Made by a program: the position numbers and the translations under genes. Positions 24,911 through 33,736 of a stretch of 64,000 nt of DNA are shown here, piece after piece (position 1 is the first letter of the stretch; every line of letters begins with the position of its first letter). Under the pieces are notes generated by a model. That model had not been told where the DNA came from. It searched no databases and worked only from the letters and a program-made list of their open reading frames with translations. Source of the stretch: an uncultured Clostridia bacterium (lineage in GTDB: Bacteria > Bacillota > Clostridia > Oscillospirales > Ruminococcaceae); NCBI GenBank assembly GCA_947632025.1, contig CANRNN010000004.1, positions 106,370 through 170,369 of the forward strand, given 5' to 3'.

Positions 24911-25204
24911 ATGGCAAAGGTAAACGACAGCTACGAGGCTGTGCTGGTTTTCTCCCTCAAGAAAGGCGAAGAGAACGTGAAGGCTTTGGCAAACAAGTTC
25001 AACGACCTCATTAAAAACGAGGCTTCCCTCAGAAGTGTTGATGAGTGGGGCAAAAGAAAGCTCGCTTACGACATCAACTACGAGAGCGAAGGCTACTACG
25101 TTGTTTATGAGTTCGAGTCGGCTCCCGATTTCCCTGCGGAGCTTGAGCGTATCGCCAACATTACCGACGGCGTACTGCGCAAAGTCATCACTATCAAGAA
25201 GTAA
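24911..25204 (+). CDS. rpsF: 30S ribosomal protein S6
   Basis: A 97-residue S6 protein: 'SYEAVLVFSLKKGEENVKALANKF' at the N-terminus and 'WGKRKLAYDINYESEGYYVVYEFESAPDFPAELERIANITDGVLRKVITIKK' at the C-terminus are standard for the family. S6 binds S18 and the central domain of 16S rRNA in the platform of the small subunit. It is the first gene of the universal rpsF-ssb-rpsR operon, with a strong AAGGAGG site. Length is normal. Confidence 0.98.
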   Translation: MAKVNDSYEAVLVFSLKKGEENVKALANKFNDLIKNEASLRSVDEWGKRKLAYDINYESEGYYVVYEFESAPDFPAELERIANITDGVLRKVITIKK

Positions 25205-25234
25205 TTTCTTGAACAGACATCAGGAGGTGTTTTC

Positions 25235-25708
25235 GTGAATAAGGTCATTATGATGGGAAGAATAGTAAACGACCTTGAGCTTAAAACCAGTCCTCAGGGC
25301 GTTCCCGTCTGCTCTTTCAGGATCGCCGTTGACAGGAATTTTCAGAAAAAAGGCGAGGAGCGCAAGTCGGATTTCTTTAATATTGTCGCGTGGCGGCAGA
25401 ATGCGGAATTCGTGACAAGATTTTTCGCCAAAGGAAGAATGATCCTCGTTGAGGGCGAAATGAACACAAGACAATATACCGACAAAAACGGAAACCCCAA
25501 TACCTGGTACGAGATCGTAGCGGACAGGCTTTATTTCACGGGTGAGAAAAACAACGGCGGGAACAATAATGGCAATTACGCTCCCCCCTCTTATGGAGAA
25601 CCGCCCGCGGACAGATACAGCGGTGTGAATACCGCACCCGCTGCGGAAAGTCCGTCCTCGGACGCACCCGATTTTTCGAGCGCAAGCAGCGACGACTATC
25701 CGTTCTGA
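25235..25708 (+). CDS. ssb: Single-stranded DNA-binding protein
   Basis: A 157-residue SSB with an N-terminal OB fold ('MNKVIMMGRIVNDLELKTSPQGVPVCSFRIAVDR', 'DFFNIVAWRQNAEFVTRFFAKGRMILVEGEMNTRQY'), a flexible Gly/Asn/Pro-rich linker and the acidic tip 'DDYPF' that recruits partner proteins. It coats single-stranded DNA in replication and repair. The start is GTG with AGGAGG 8 nt upstream. Placement between rpsF and rpsR is the conserved Firmicutes order. Confidence 0.98.
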   Translation: MNKVIMMGRIVNDLELKTSPQGVPVCSFRIAVDRNFQKKGEERKSDFFNIVAWRQNAEFVTRFFAKGRMILVEGEMNTRQYTDKNGNPNTWYEIVADRLYFTGEKNNGGNNNGNYAPPSYGEPPADRYSGVNTAPAAESPSSDAPDFSSASSDDYPF

Positions 25709-25772
25709 CTGCCCGATGACCGCCCCGCACGACATTCTTTTCGTTTCAGAATCTATGAGGAGGTAACATTCA

Positions 25773-26021
25773 ATGGCTGAAAAGACAGAAAAACCCGTTC
25801 ATCCCGTAAAACGCGCCCGCAAGAAGGTTTGCCAGTTTTGCGCAGAGAAAACGGAATTCATCGACTACAAGGATATCGCTAAACTCAAGAAGTTTATGAC
25901 CGAGCGCGCAAAGATACTGCCCCGCCGTGTTACGGGCTGCTGCGCTTATCATCAGAGAGAGCTTACGACTGCTATCAAGAGAGCAAGACAGCTCGCTCTT
26001 ATCCCTTATGTAGCGGATTAA
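25773..26021 (+). CDS. rpsR: 30S ribosomal protein S18
   Basis: An 82-residue S18: '[64 protein letters not shown]' matches the family end to end. It keeps the cysteine pair of the zinc-binding (C+) type: CQFC plus a later 'GCCAYH'. S18 forms a heterodimer with S6 on the platform of the small subunit. It is the last gene of the operon and is followed directly by a terminator. Confidence 0.98.
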   Translation: MAEKTEKPVHPVKRARKKVCQFCAEKTEFIDYKDIAKLKKFMTERAKILPRRVTGCCAYHQRELTTAIKRARQLALIPYVAD

Positions 26022-26044
26022 AAACAGAAAAACAGCAAAAATAT

Positions 26045-26078
26045 CCCCGTGTGAAGATATTCGCACGGGGATTTTTAT
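26045..26078 (+). terminator. Intrinsic terminator of rpsF-ssb-rpsR
   Basis: CCCCGTG and CACGGGG form a 7-bp GC-rich stem (extendable by GAA/TTC across a T/G mismatch), followed by ATTTTTATT. It overlaps the end of the convergent 26078-26551 gene. Confidence 0.9.
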
Positions 26079-26551
26079 TATGTGACCTCAACGGTAAAGG
26101 TGAGGGTGTCGGAATAATTTCCGACAAGCCCCGTGTTTTCGCCAAGAAACTCCGTACTGAACGTCAGTACAGCCCAGTTTGAATTTTCTCCCTGCTTTAC
26201 GGTAAGAACAGTAATGTTTTCGGAGTCGGCGACCTCGTGTCCGTTCACGAGCATTGAATACTCGATATAACCGCTGCCGTTTATCATTTTGAATCCGTTT
26301 TTGCTGGAAACGCGGACGTTAAGCTCCGAACAGTCGCCTAAAACCACGTCCGTAGCGGACAGCGGTCGTTCAAGGCTCTTTTCGGTTCTTTTGAAAGTAA
26401 CGCTCGCGGGAATGGTCACTTTATATGAGATGCCCCCGTTATAGTTTACGCTTACGGAGCCGCTGTTTTCGGGATCTCCGTCAATGACCTGAGAACCCGC
26501 CGAAGCTCCTGCCAGTAGAAAAACGCAAAATGCGGGGATAAGCTTTTTCAA
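26078..26551 (-). CDS. Small exported beta-sandwich-like protein
   Basis: A 157-residue protein of unknown function with a signal peptide ('KKLIPAFCVFLLAGASAGS') and an all-beta mature part ending 'GLVGNYSDTLTFTVEVT'. A closing DTLTFTV strand is frequent in small secreted surface proteins of Firmicutes; no catalytic motif is seen. The start is unclear: the frame has TTG at 26551 with no nearby ribosome binding site. A GGAG lies at ideal spacing from an in-frame ATA at 26566, which would give the more natural signal peptide 'xTKFSLKKLIPAF'. The gene therefore either uses a rare start codon or has lost its ATG. It follows the membrane protein at 26587-27081. Confidence 0.65.
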   Translation of the reverse strand: MKKLIPAFCVFLLAGASAGSQVIDGDPENSGSVSVNYNGGISYKVTIPASVTFKRTEKSLERPLSATDVVLGDCSELNVRVSSKNGFKMINGSGYIEYSMLVNGHEVADSENITVLTVKQGENSNWAVLTFSTEFLGENTGLVGNYSDTLTFTVEVT

Positions 26552-26586
26552 AGAAAATTTCGTTATATATCACTCCTGTCATAGAG

Positions 26587-27081
26587 TTATTTTGCCGTGA
26601 GCTTCAGCATTATATCGGCGTTGTTTGTTGGGGAATTGTCACTTATCCGATACGGCTGGATATGCACGGCAGCGCTGTATTCTCCGGCTTCGAGAGGGTG
26701 CAGAAGAGTTATCTCTTCAAGGCGCTTTCCCGCTTCCACAAGCCCTGAGGAATAGAGCGTTTCGGGTTTGCCGTTAATATAGACATCAAGTTCAAACGTC
26801 AAATAATAGAGCCCGCTGTTTTCGGTCGGGTTAAAAAAATCAAAGCGGACGCGGGTCTGCCCTGCGGGAATAGTAAGCGCGGTCATTCCCGGAATTGTCA
26901 CTCCCTGTTCGGGGAGCGCTTCGCTTTCGGAAACATTGTCGAACGGGCGTGCGGAATACTCGACCCCGCCCGAAAATTTTTCTTTCTTCGCAATAAGACA
27001 GCCCGCAAAAAGTCCAAGCAAAAACGCCAGCGCGACCGCAGCGAAGATAAATCTTCTCTTATTTTTCTCCTCAATTTTCAT
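26587..27081 (-). CDS. Membrane-anchored protein of unknown function
   Basis: A 164-residue protein with a basic start, one membrane helix ('RFIFAAVALAFLLGLFAGCLIAKK', about residues 9-31) and an extracytoplasmic all-beta domain ending 'NSPTNNADIMLKLTAK'. The phrase 'VRFDFFNPTENSGLYYLTFELDVYINGKPETLYSSGLVEAGKRL' looks like an immunoglobulin-like strand arrangement. I start at MKIEEKNK, which has GGCGG upstream; 47 extra codons upstream have no site. The product of the adjacent downstream gene is also exported and all-beta, so the two may act together at the cell surface, for example as a small pilus-like or matrix system. That is speculation. Confidence 0.65.
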   Translation of the reverse strand: MKIEEKNKRRFIFAAVALAFLLGLFAGCLIAKKEKFSGGVEYSARPFDNVSESEALPEQGVTIPGMTALTIPAGQTRVRFDFFNPTENSGLYYLTFELDVYINGKPETLYSSGLVEAGKRLEEITLLHPLEAGEYSAAVHIQPYRISDNSPTNNADIMLKLTAK

Positions 27082-27287
27082 ATTTCCGCCGCCCTTCAAA
27101 AAATATCGCGGGAAAACTCTTCCCGCGATATAATATGTAAAAATAAGGCAAACTGTGAATGTATCACGATCCCGTAAACGAGATAAATCCGCGCTGCTGT
27201 GCGGCTTTGAGGTACGGCACATTTCAGCTTTTCTATCGCTACTTGTCCGATGCTAATCAATTATACCTTTATCGGAACGGCTGTCAT

Positions 27288-27321
27288 GAAAAAATATCCC
27301 CTCCTTGACAGGAGGGGATAT
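27288..27321 (-). terminator. Intrinsic terminator of htpG
   Basis: On the minus strand ATATCCCCTCC, a 6-nt loop and GGAGGGGATAT form a perfect 11-bp stem followed by TTTTTT. It lies 41 nt after the htpG stop codon. Confidence 0.93.
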
Positions 27322-27361
27322 AGGCTGCTGAAAGAACCTTGTACTGCGAATTTCTTTCGGT

Positions 27362-29260
27362 TTACGACAAGAACTCGCACAGCTTATTCGAGAATTCCAC
27401 GGGATCTTCTATCGGCAATCCCTCGATAAGCAGCGCCTGCGAATACAATATTGACGCGTAATCTGCTGCCTTGTCCTTGTCGTCGGCATACAGGGATTTA
27501 AGCTTTCCGAATATCGGGTGAGAGGGATTTATTTCAAGTACTTTCTCCGCTTTTGCGTTTTCGCCGTTCGGCATAGCGGACAGGACTTTCTCCATCTCGA
27601 CCGAAAGCGTTCCCTCGCTTGTAATGCAGACGGGGTGATTTTTCAGACGATGAGAAAGCTTGACAGCCTTGACTTTACCGGAGAGCTTTTCTGTCATAAA
27701 GTCGAAAAGCTCCTTGTTGTCGTCCTGCTGCTGTTGAATTTCCTTTTTCTCGTCCTCTGTTTCAAAATTCACATCATCTGCCGAAACTGACTTGTACTCC
27801 TTGCCGTCGTAGTCGTGCATCATCTGCAAGCAGAACTCGTCGACGTGGTCGGTAAGGTACAGTACCTCATAGCCCTTATCACGGGCAAACTCCGTCTGCG
27901 GGAGGTTTTCGATCCTTGCGACGCTGCTTCCCGACGCAAAGAAGATTTTATCCTGACCCTCTTTCATACGCGAAACGTATTCTTCAATTGTCGTCATACC
28001 GCCGTTCGAGGTCTTGAAAATAAGCAGATCCTGCAATTCAGCCTTGTTCGTGCCATAGCTCTCGTAAATTCCGTATTTTATTTGAGTTCCGAAAGTGTTG
28101 AAGAATTTCTCGTACTTCTCGCGGTCGTTTTTCTGGAGCTTCTTAAGCTCGTTCTTTATGGATTTTTCGATGGACTTGGCGATGACCTTCAGCTGTCTGT
28201 CATGCTGGAGCATTTCACGGGAGATATTAAGCGACAAGTCCTCGGAATCGACAAGACCCTTTACAAAGCTGAAATAATCGGGCAGCAGATCGCCGCATTT
28301 CTCCATTATCATAACGCCGCTTGAATAGAGCTGCAAGCCTTTCTCGAACGACTTTGAGTAATAGTCGAACGGAGCCTGCGACGGGATATACAGCAGCGCC
28401 GAATAAGTCGCCGTGCCCTCGGTTTTTGAGTGGATATGGAGCAGCGGATCGGTGTAATCGTAGAATTTATCCTTATAGAACTGATTATAGTCCTCGTCCT
28501 TAAGCTCGGACTTTGATTTCTTCCAGATAGGCACCATTGAGTTGAGAGTTTCTGTGACAAGCTCCTTGTCGTATTCGGGGTCTTTTCCGTCTACGCCTGT
28601 TCCCTCGCGCAGACGCTCGTGTTCAACGTCCATTTTTATCGGATAACGGATATAATCTGAATAACGGCGCACAAGGTCCTTTATCTTATACGGTGTAAGG
28701 AATTCGTCATAATTCTCGTCGTCGGTGTTGTCCTTTATTTCAAGTGTTATGGTCGTGCCGTAGGAATCTTTCTCCGCATCGGAAACGGTGTAACCGTCGA
28801 CGCCCTCGCTCTGCCACATAAACGCCTTATCCGAGCCGTAAGCCTTGGAAATAACCGTGACTTTCTTTGCCACCATAAACGCCGAATAGAATCCCACGCC
28901 GAATTGTCCGATAATATCAACGTCCTCGGCTTTTTCGTTCTCCTTTTTGAACGCGAACGAGCCGCTTTGAGCGATAGTGCCGAGATTATTTTCAAGCTCC
29001 TCGGCGGTCATACCTATGCCGTTATCGGAAATTGTGAGAGTTCTTGCGTCCTTGTCGAGGGCGAGTTTTATTTCCATATCGGAACGCGTGACAGCCTCGC
29101 TGTTTTCCTCCGACATGGATTTGAAATACAGCTTGTCCATAGCGTCCGAGGCGTTCGAGATAAGCTCACGCAGGAAAATTTCCTTATGCGTATAAATAGA
29201 GTTTATCATCATCTCCAGCAAACGCTTGGATTCCGCTTTAAATTCTTTTGTTTCACTCAT
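27362..29260 (-). CDS. htpG: Molecular chaperone HtpG (Hsp90)
   Basis: A 632-residue bacterial Hsp90. The GHKL ATPase domain is clear: '[15 protein letters not shown]', '[25 protein letters not shown]', '[18 protein letters not shown]'. The middle domain ('[26 protein letters not shown]') and C-terminal dimerisation region follow. It is a cytosolic dimeric chaperone acting with DnaK on client folding during stress. It is monocistronic, with its own promoter, CIRCE operator and terminator. In Bacillus subtilis htpG is not HrcA-controlled, so the CIRCE site here is a difference in wiring. Confidence 0.97.
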   Translation of the reverse strand: MSETKEFKAESKRLLEMMINSIYTHKEIFLRELISNASDAMDKLYFKSMSEENSEAVTRSDMEIKLALDKDARTLTISDNGIGMTAEELENNLGTIAQSGSFAFKKENEKAEDVDIIGQFGVGFYSAFMVAKKVTVISKAYGSDKAFMWQSEGVDGYTVSDAEKDSYGTTITLEIKDNTDDENYDEFLTPYKIKDLVRRYSDYIRYPIKMDVEHERLREGTGVDGKDPEYDKELVTETLNSMVPIWKKSKSELKDEDYNQFYKDKFYDYTDPLLHIHSKTEGTATYSALLYIPSQAPFDYYSKSFEKGLQLYSSGVMIMEKCGDLLPDYFSFVKGLVDSEDLSLNISREMLQHDRQLKVIAKSIEKSIKNELKKLQKNDREKYEKFFNTFGTQIKYGIYESYGTNKAELQDLLIFKTSNGGMTTIEEYVSRMKEGQDKIFFASGSSVARIENLPQTEFARDKGYEVLYLTDHVDEFCLQMMHDYDGKEYKSVSADDVNFETEDEKKEIQQQQDDNKELFDFMTEKLSGKVKAVKLSHRLKNHPVCITSEGTLSVEMEKVLSAMPNGENAKAEKVLEINPSHPIFGKLKSLYADDKDKAADYASILYSQALLIEGLPIEDPVEFSNKLCEFLS

Positions 29261-29284
29261 AATATCTACCTCTTTATATGAAAA

Positions 29285-29311
29285 TTAGCACTCGCTGACT
29301 TTGAGTGCTAA
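29285..29311 (-). promoter_or_regulatory. CIRCE operator (HrcA binding site) upstream of htpG
   Basis: TTAGCACTC, 9 nt, GAGTGCTAA: a perfect copy of the CIRCE inverted repeat bound by the HrcA repressor. It lies 25 nt upstream of the htpG start, just downstream of the -10 box, where bound HrcA would block transcription until heat stress. Confidence 0.97.
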
Positions 29312-29315
29312 TTAT

Positions 29316-29343
29316 ATTATACACCTTTTTCTGAAAAAATCAA
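29316..29343 (-). promoter_or_regulatory. Sigma-A promoter of htpG
   Basis: On the minus strand TTGATT, 16 nt, TATAAT, directly upstream of the CIRCE element. The rest of the 331-bp interval up to the glycosylase gene is AT-rich and shows no other recognisable feature. Confidence 0.75.
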
Positions 29344-29591
29344 GTACTATTTTTAATAAAAGTGAGAATTATCTTAATTATTTTGTGAAATCGGCAAAAA
29401 TATGACAAAAACATATGCCACACCGGACACACCCAATATCGCACAGATTACAGAATCTACATAAGAATTTTAGACGTTTTCATATATTTTCCCTTTTACC
29501 GGCATATCCAAAAATAGCAACAAATTTAATTATTATTTAGAGGATTATACGAAATTTACATTGCAAATCCAATGGTCAATTTTACCAATAA

Positions 29592-30188
29592 TCATATAAG
29601 ACTTTTATGCATAGTGACAGCTCTGTTCCTCGTATGGCACGGACAGCTTACCGTATGATCGTCCACCATTCCGACTGCCTGCATAAACGAGTAAACTATC
29701 GTAGTACCGACAAACTTGAATCCGCGCTTTTTCAGTTCCTTGCTTATCTTGTCGGACAGCGGAGTGTTTGCGGGGATCTCCGTTTCGGAGCTTCGTGAAT
29801 TTACAACAGGCTTATTATCTACAAAGCTCCATATATACCCGTCAAAGCTGCCGAATTCCTTTTGTACCGCAAGAAAAGCTCTCGCGTTTTCGACGGCGGC
29901 TCTTATTTTGCGCTCGTTCCGGACTATTGCTGAATTTCCCATAAGCTCGGCGATTTTATCCTCACCGTACATAGCGACCTTTTCGGGGTCGAAGCCGTCG
30001 AATGCTTCGCGGAAGCTCTCACGCTTTCTGAGTATCGTTATCCACGAAAGTCCCGCCTGCATTCCCTCTAAAATAAGCATCTCGAACAGTTTTCTGTCGT
30101 CGTGGAGCGGTACGCCCCATTCCTTGTCGTGATACTCAATGTAAAGCGGGTCTGTACCCGCCCACGAACATCTTTTTGATTTTTCCAT
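29592..30188 (-). CDS. tag: DNA-3-methyladenine glycosylase I
   Basis: A 198-residue TAG. Family marks are 'RCSWAGTDPLYIEYHDKEWGVPLHDDRKLFEMLILEGMQAGLSWITILRKRE' and 'KKRGFKFVGTTIVYSFMQAVGMVDDHTVSCPCH'. The zinc ligands of the HhH-fold enzyme are recognisable as Cys near residue 7, His in 'EYHDKEWG' and the His/Cys of 'DDHTVSC'. It excises 3-methyladenine from alkylated DNA. It has no operon partner and no obvious terminator. Upstream, the divergent hypothetical gene begins 128 nt away. Confidence 0.95.
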   Translation of the reverse strand: MEKSKRCSWAGTDPLYIEYHDKEWGVPLHDDRKLFEMLILEGMQAGLSWITILRKRESFREAFDGFDPEKVAMYGEDKIAELMGNSAIVRNERKIRAAVENARAFLAVQKEFGSFDGYIWSFVDNKPVVNSRSSETEIPANTPLSDKISKELKKRGFKFVGTTIVYSFMQAVGMVDDHTVSCPCHTRNRAVTMHKSLI

Positions 30189-30316
30189 AAAATACCTCGT
30201 CAGAATACGATTAAATCCGCTCGTATCGGCTAAAAATACTTAATAAAATAAAGCGGAAACATTTCCGGATTTCCGACAGTATCCGCCTATAATTTATCAT
30301 TTTTGAGGAGTTAAAA

Positions 30317-30760
30317 ATGCCCGAATTCAAAAACAAACAAAGCGCCCAAATTCTTAAATCCGTTTACAGGAACGCACAAATGGCGTATGAATCAAGCGAG
30401 GACGTGCTTAAACACTGCAAAAGCCTCGACCTTTACCGTGAAATAACCCGCCAGCGCGACCGCTACAAGACCATAGCTTCCCGCGCCCGCCGCGAGCTTT
30501 CCAAACGCGGCGAACACGCCCGTCAGGCATCGCCCTATGCCAAATCCATGGCAAAAATGGGGATAGCCATGAAGACAGCCGCCGACAGCTCCTGCTCCAA
30601 CCTCGCGCAAATTATGCTCAAAGGCACAACTATGGGAATAATCGACATTCAGCGTGCTGTCAACCACTCTCACACAGCCGAGCGCGACATTCGCGAAAGC
30701 GCCGAAAAGCTGCTGCTGCGCGAACAGGATTTCTGCGACGGATTGAAGAGGTTCCTGTGA
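30317..30760 (+). CDS. Conserved helical protein of unknown function
   Basis: A 147-residue, strongly helical, basic protein (many Lys/Arg/Ala) without signal peptide or membrane segment. Helices are suggested at about residues 12-35, 37-62, 68-90 and 105-145 ('HTAERDIRESAEKLLLREQDFCDGLKRFL'), giving a possible four-helix bundle somewhat like ferritin-like or DUF2383-type small proteins; no metal-ligand set is clear. A TTGAGGAG site precedes the ATG and a TATAAT box lies 24 nt before the start. Spore- or stress-related roles are possible from the fold guess only; I do not recognise a function. Confidence 0.7.
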   Translation: MPEFKNKQSAQILKSVYRNAQMAYESSEDVLKHCKSLDLYREITRQRDRYKTIASRARRELSKRGEHARQASPYAKSMAKMGIAMKTAADSSCSNLAQIMLKGTTMGIIDIQRAVNHSHTAERDIRESAEKLLLREQDFCDGLKRFL

Positions 30761-30810
30761 AAGAGCTGTCCGAGTATATCCCCTGCGATATTCACGCGGG
30801 ACGCGGAAAA

Positions 30811-30850
30811 TCCCGCCGCGCTCCGATAGAATCCGAAACACGCGGCGGGA
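30811..30850. terminator. Bidirectional stem-loop between convergent genes
   Basis: TCCCGCCGCG and CGCGGCGGGA form a perfect 10-bp GC-rich stem with a 20-nt loop. A short T-run follows on the minus strand (TTTTCC) and ATTTC on the plus strand. It sits between the convergent genes at 30317-30760 and 30854-31591 and could terminate both, although the uridine tracts are short. Confidence 0.6.
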
Positions 30851-30853
30851 ATT

Positions 30854-31591
30854 TCAACCGATAATAAGCTCCTCCACAAGCTCTTTCAGAGGGTCGTTCT
30901 CCGATTCATCGTCCGCGCTCTTTGTACGAAGAAAAAGCACGGCGTTTTCCGTGATCCCCTCGGCGGCGAGTTTTGTGTCCTTTATGCGTATGCCGCGCCC
31001 CATAAAAAGCTCCAGTTCCGGAAAATCCTCCGAAAAGTCGACGAAATAATCCGCTTGAAAGCCGTTTTCGTCGGAAACGAACGGCACAAAGCCCTCGTCT
31101 GTGATTATAAGGCGGGTATGCAGTGTTTGGATCTCCATTGAAAACTTCGACGTTTCGGCGAGATAATATGACGCAGAGCCCTCGTCGGCGGCAAGGTCTA
31201 TCCCGACGACCTCCGCGAGATTTTTCCCGTCACCATTCAAATCGGGGCAGAATTTGTTAAGTGCCGCCGAAGCCGTTTCTTCCGTGCCGAAAATTCCCGA
31301 ATTATAATCCGCCGTTATAAGCAGCGCCCGTATATCGTATTCGGGACGGTTGACGGTCTGTATTATCAAATAAGCCGCCAGTGCCAGAACCGCTGCTGCA
31401 ATTATTATCGTCACCTTGTGATAGTAAAAGAAGTTTTTTACGGCGGCTGCTCCGTGCGGCTTTTCAAAAGCCGGCTTTTTTTCGGAGGACGGTTCTTCGT
31501 TTTCCGTGTTCAGCATTTCCTGCCGCGACTGTTTTATTTTAAGAAGCTCACGGCGGTCGTCGGCAGCTTTGCGTTCTTTATCGTCGGACAT
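30854..31591 (-). CDS. Bitopic membrane protein of unknown function
   Basis: A 245-residue protein: a charged cytoplasmic N-terminus of ~50 residues, 'NFFYYHKVTIIIAAAVLALAAYLIIQT' as a single membrane helix at about residues 53-79, then an acidic extracytoplasmic domain of ~165 residues ('PEYDIRALLITADYNSGIFGTEETASAALNKFCPDLNGDG'). The FYYHK-helix-PxYDIxxLLI layout recurs in uncharacterised clostridial membrane proteins; no enzymatic motif is visible. It has a GGAGAG site and lies 66 nt beyond the lysS stop codon, separated by a terminator, so it is probably expressed separately or by read-through. Confidence 0.7.
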   Translation of the reverse strand: MSDDKERKAADDRRELLKIKQSRQEMLNTENEEPSSEKKPAFEKPHGAAAVKNFFYYHKVTIIIAAAVLALAAYLIIQTVNRPEYDIRALLITADYNSGIFGTEETASAALNKFCPDLNGDGKNLAEVVGIDLAADEGSASYYLAETSKFSMEIQTLHTRLIITDEGFVPFVSDENGFQADYFVDFSEDFPELELFMGRGIRIKDTKLAAEGITENAVLFLRTKSADDESENDPLKELVEELIIG

Positions 31592-31604
31592 AAAATCTCT
31601 CCTT

Positions 31605-31643
31605 GCTCTGTGAAAAGAAAAAGAACCCGCGCTCAGGCGCGAG
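31605..31643 (-). terminator. Intrinsic terminator of greA-lysS
   Basis: On the minus strand CTCGCGC, a 4-nt loop and GCGCGGG form a 7-bp stem with one G-U pair, followed by TTCTTTTTCTTTT. The reverse orientation also has a T-run (CCTTTTTTG), so the element may work both ways. Confidence 0.85.
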
Positions 31644-31657
31644 CCTTTTTTGTTTCA

Positions 31658-33178
31658 TTACGCCTGCGGACGCATTGTCGGGAACAGCAAAACGTCCCTT
31701 ATGCTCGGAGAATCCGTCAGCAGCATTACCAGTCTGTCGAATCCGAATCCCAATCCGCCCGTCGGGGGAAGTCCGTATTCCAGCGCGGTGATAAAATCCT
31801 CGTCGACCTGCGCGTCATTTCCGCCCTGAGCGCGTTTTGACGCGACCTGCTTTACAAAACGCTCTTTCTGGTCTATCGGGTCGTTAAGCTCCGAAAACGC
31901 GTTTCCGAATTCCGTTCCGTTGATAAAATACTCGAATCTCTCGGTAAACGCGGGGCAGTCGGGCTTTCTCTTCGCAAGCGGAGAATTTTCAACAGGGTAG
32001 TCGTAGATTATCGTCGGCTGTACAAGCTTGTCTTCAACAAACGCTTCGAAAAACGCGATAAGAACGTGTCCCTTAGTGGAATCCGCGTCCACGCCATCCT
32101 CAACGTTGTGAGCTTTCGCGCAGGCTCTTGCTTCCTCGTCGGTTTTCCAGTCGTTGTAGTCAACGCCCGCGTATTTCTTGACCGCCTCTATCATAGTAAG
32201 GCGCTCCCACGGCTTTCCGACAGCTATCTCCTTGCCTTGGTAAGTCACGGTGTCCGTGCCGCAGACATTGAGAGTTACCGTGCGATAAAGTTCCTCGATA
32301 AGGTCCATCATATCAAAGTAATTTATATACGCCTGATACATTTCAATGGACGTGAATTCGGGATTATGAGTCGCGTCCATACCCTCGTTGCGGAAAATTC
32401 TCCCGACCTCGTAGACCTTGTCGAAACCGCCCACGATAAGCCTTTTAAGGTACAATTCGGTTTCAATGCGAAGATACATATCAATATCGAGAGCATTGTG
32501 GTGAGTTTTGAACGGTCTTGCCGCTGCGCCTATTTCAAGCGGCAGGAGCGTCGGTGTGTCAACTTCTATATACCCGTGCCCGTCAAGGAATTTTCTTATT
32601 TCCGAAAGTATTTTAGAACGCTTTACGAAAACGTCCTTTACTTCGGGATTTGCGATAAGGTCGAGATAACGCTTTCTGTAGCGTTCCTCCTTGTCCTTAA
32701 GTCCGTGCCATTTTTCGGGCAGCGGCAGCAGCGACTTTGAAAGCAGAGTAATCTCCTTTGCGTGAACGGAAATTTCCCCGCGTCTTGTCTTGAAAACATA
32801 CCCCTTAACGCCCACGATGTCGCCCAAGTCCCATTTCTTGAACTCGGCGAAATTTTCTTCGCCTATCTCGTCTATCTTGACATATACCTGCATTCTGTCG
32901 GAGCTGTCGCGGACGTCAATGAAATTTGCCTTGCCCATATCGCGCCACGACATAATTCTGCCCGCAATGCACACGTCTTTATTTTCAAGCTCCTCAAATC
33001 TTGCGCGGATATCCGCGGCATATATATCCACGGGGAATTTTGTTACAGTATAAGGGTCGCGTCCGCTTTCCTTAAGTGCCGCGAGCTTTTCAAGGCGCAC
33101 TCTGTGCTGTTCGTCGAGCTGCTCGGCAAGCTCCTCTTCTGTAAGCTCCTGTGTTGTTTCGTTATTATTATCTGTCAT
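31658..33178 (-). CDS. lysS: Lysyl-tRNA synthetase, class II
   Basis: A 506-residue class IIb synthetase. The N-terminal OB-fold anticodon-binding domain contains 'VCIAGRIMSWRDMGKANFIDVRD'. Motif 2 is 'VYEVGRIFRNEGMDATHNPEFTSIEMYQAY', and motif 3 is 'GGLGFGFDRLVMLLTDSPSIRDVLLFPTMR'. It charges tRNA-Lys in the cytosol. No T-box leader is present. It follows greA by 2 nt, a pairing common in clostridia and bacilli, and ends at a terminator. Length and motifs are all normal. Confidence 0.98.
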   Translation of the reverse strand: MTDNNNETTQELTEEELAEQLDEQHRVRLEKLAALKESGRDPYTVTKFPVDIYAADIRARFEELENKDVCIAGRIMSWRDMGKANFIDVRDSSDRMQVYVKIDEIGEENFAEFKKWDLGDIVGVKGYVFKTRRGEISVHAKEITLLSKSLLPLPEKWHGLKDKEERYRKRYLDLIANPEVKDVFVKRSKILSEIRKFLDGHGYIEVDTPTLLPLEIGAAARPFKTHHNALDIDMYLRIETELYLKRLIVGGFDKVYEVGRIFRNEGMDATHNPEFTSIEMYQAYINYFDMMDLIEELYRTVTLNVCGTDTVTYQGKEIAVGKPWERLTMIEAVKKYAGVDYNDWKTDEEARACAKAHNVEDGVDADSTKGHVLIAFFEAFVEDKLVQPTIIYDYPVENSPLAKRKPDCPAFTERFEYFINGTEFGNAFSELNDPIDQKERFVKQVASKRAQGGNDAQVDEDFITALEYGLPPTGGLGFGFDRLVMLLTDSPSIRDVLLFPTMRPQA

Positions 33179-33180
33179 TA

Positions 33181-33669
33181 TTACTCTTCGTCGTCCTTTC
33201 TTATTTCAAGAATTTTTATCTGTATCACGCCGCCCGGAGTTTCCACATCGACAATATCGCCAACTGTATGACCCATTATTGCCGAACCGATAGGCGACTC
33301 GTCGGACATTTTATTTTTCTTGATGTCGGCTTCCTTTGTTCCGACCATACGGAATTCAAGCTCTTCGTTTTCGGACATATCGAGAAACTTTACGGTAGTG
33401 CCTATACCGACCTTTTCCGTCGAGATCTCGTCGTCGTCGATTATCTGAGCATGAGCCAGTGTCTGTTCTATCTCGGCTATTCTTGATTCGATTATGCCCT
33501 GTTCGTTTTTGGCTTCGTCGTACTCACTGTTTTCGGACAAGTCGCCGAACGAAAGCGCAACTTTTATTTTTTCTGCTATTTCCTTACGCCGAACGGATTT
33601 AAGTTCGTTAAGCTCGTCCTTCAGACGCTGTTCGCCTTTTCTTGTAAGAACGGTTGCGGGTTTGTTCAT
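33181..33669 (-). CDS. greA: Transcription elongation factor GreA
   Basis: A 162-residue GreA: N-terminal coiled coil ('LTRKGEQRLKDELNELKSVRRKEIAEKIKVALSFGDLSENSEYDEAKNEQGIIESRIAEIEQTL') with the acidic tip 'GDLSENSEYDEAK' that enters the RNA polymerase secondary channel, and a C-terminal FKBP-like domain ending 'VGDIVDVETPGGVIQIKILEI'. It rescues backtracked RNA polymerase by stimulating transcript cleavage. It is 67 nt downstream of the ctp protease gene and 2 nt upstream of lysS. Confidence 0.97.
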   Translation of the reverse strand: MNKPATVLTRKGEQRLKDELNELKSVRRKEIAEKIKVALSFGDLSENSEYDEAKNEQGIIESRIAEIEQTLAHAQIIDDDEISTEKVGIGTTVKFLDMSENEELEFRMVGTKEADIKKNKMSDESPIGSAIMGHTVGDIVDVETPGGVIQIKILEIRKDDEE

Positions 33670-33736
33670 AATATATCCTCCATAATTCCCGACAGAAAAC
33701 TGCCGTATAATTTTGATATGAAAAAGTGTTTCGGCA

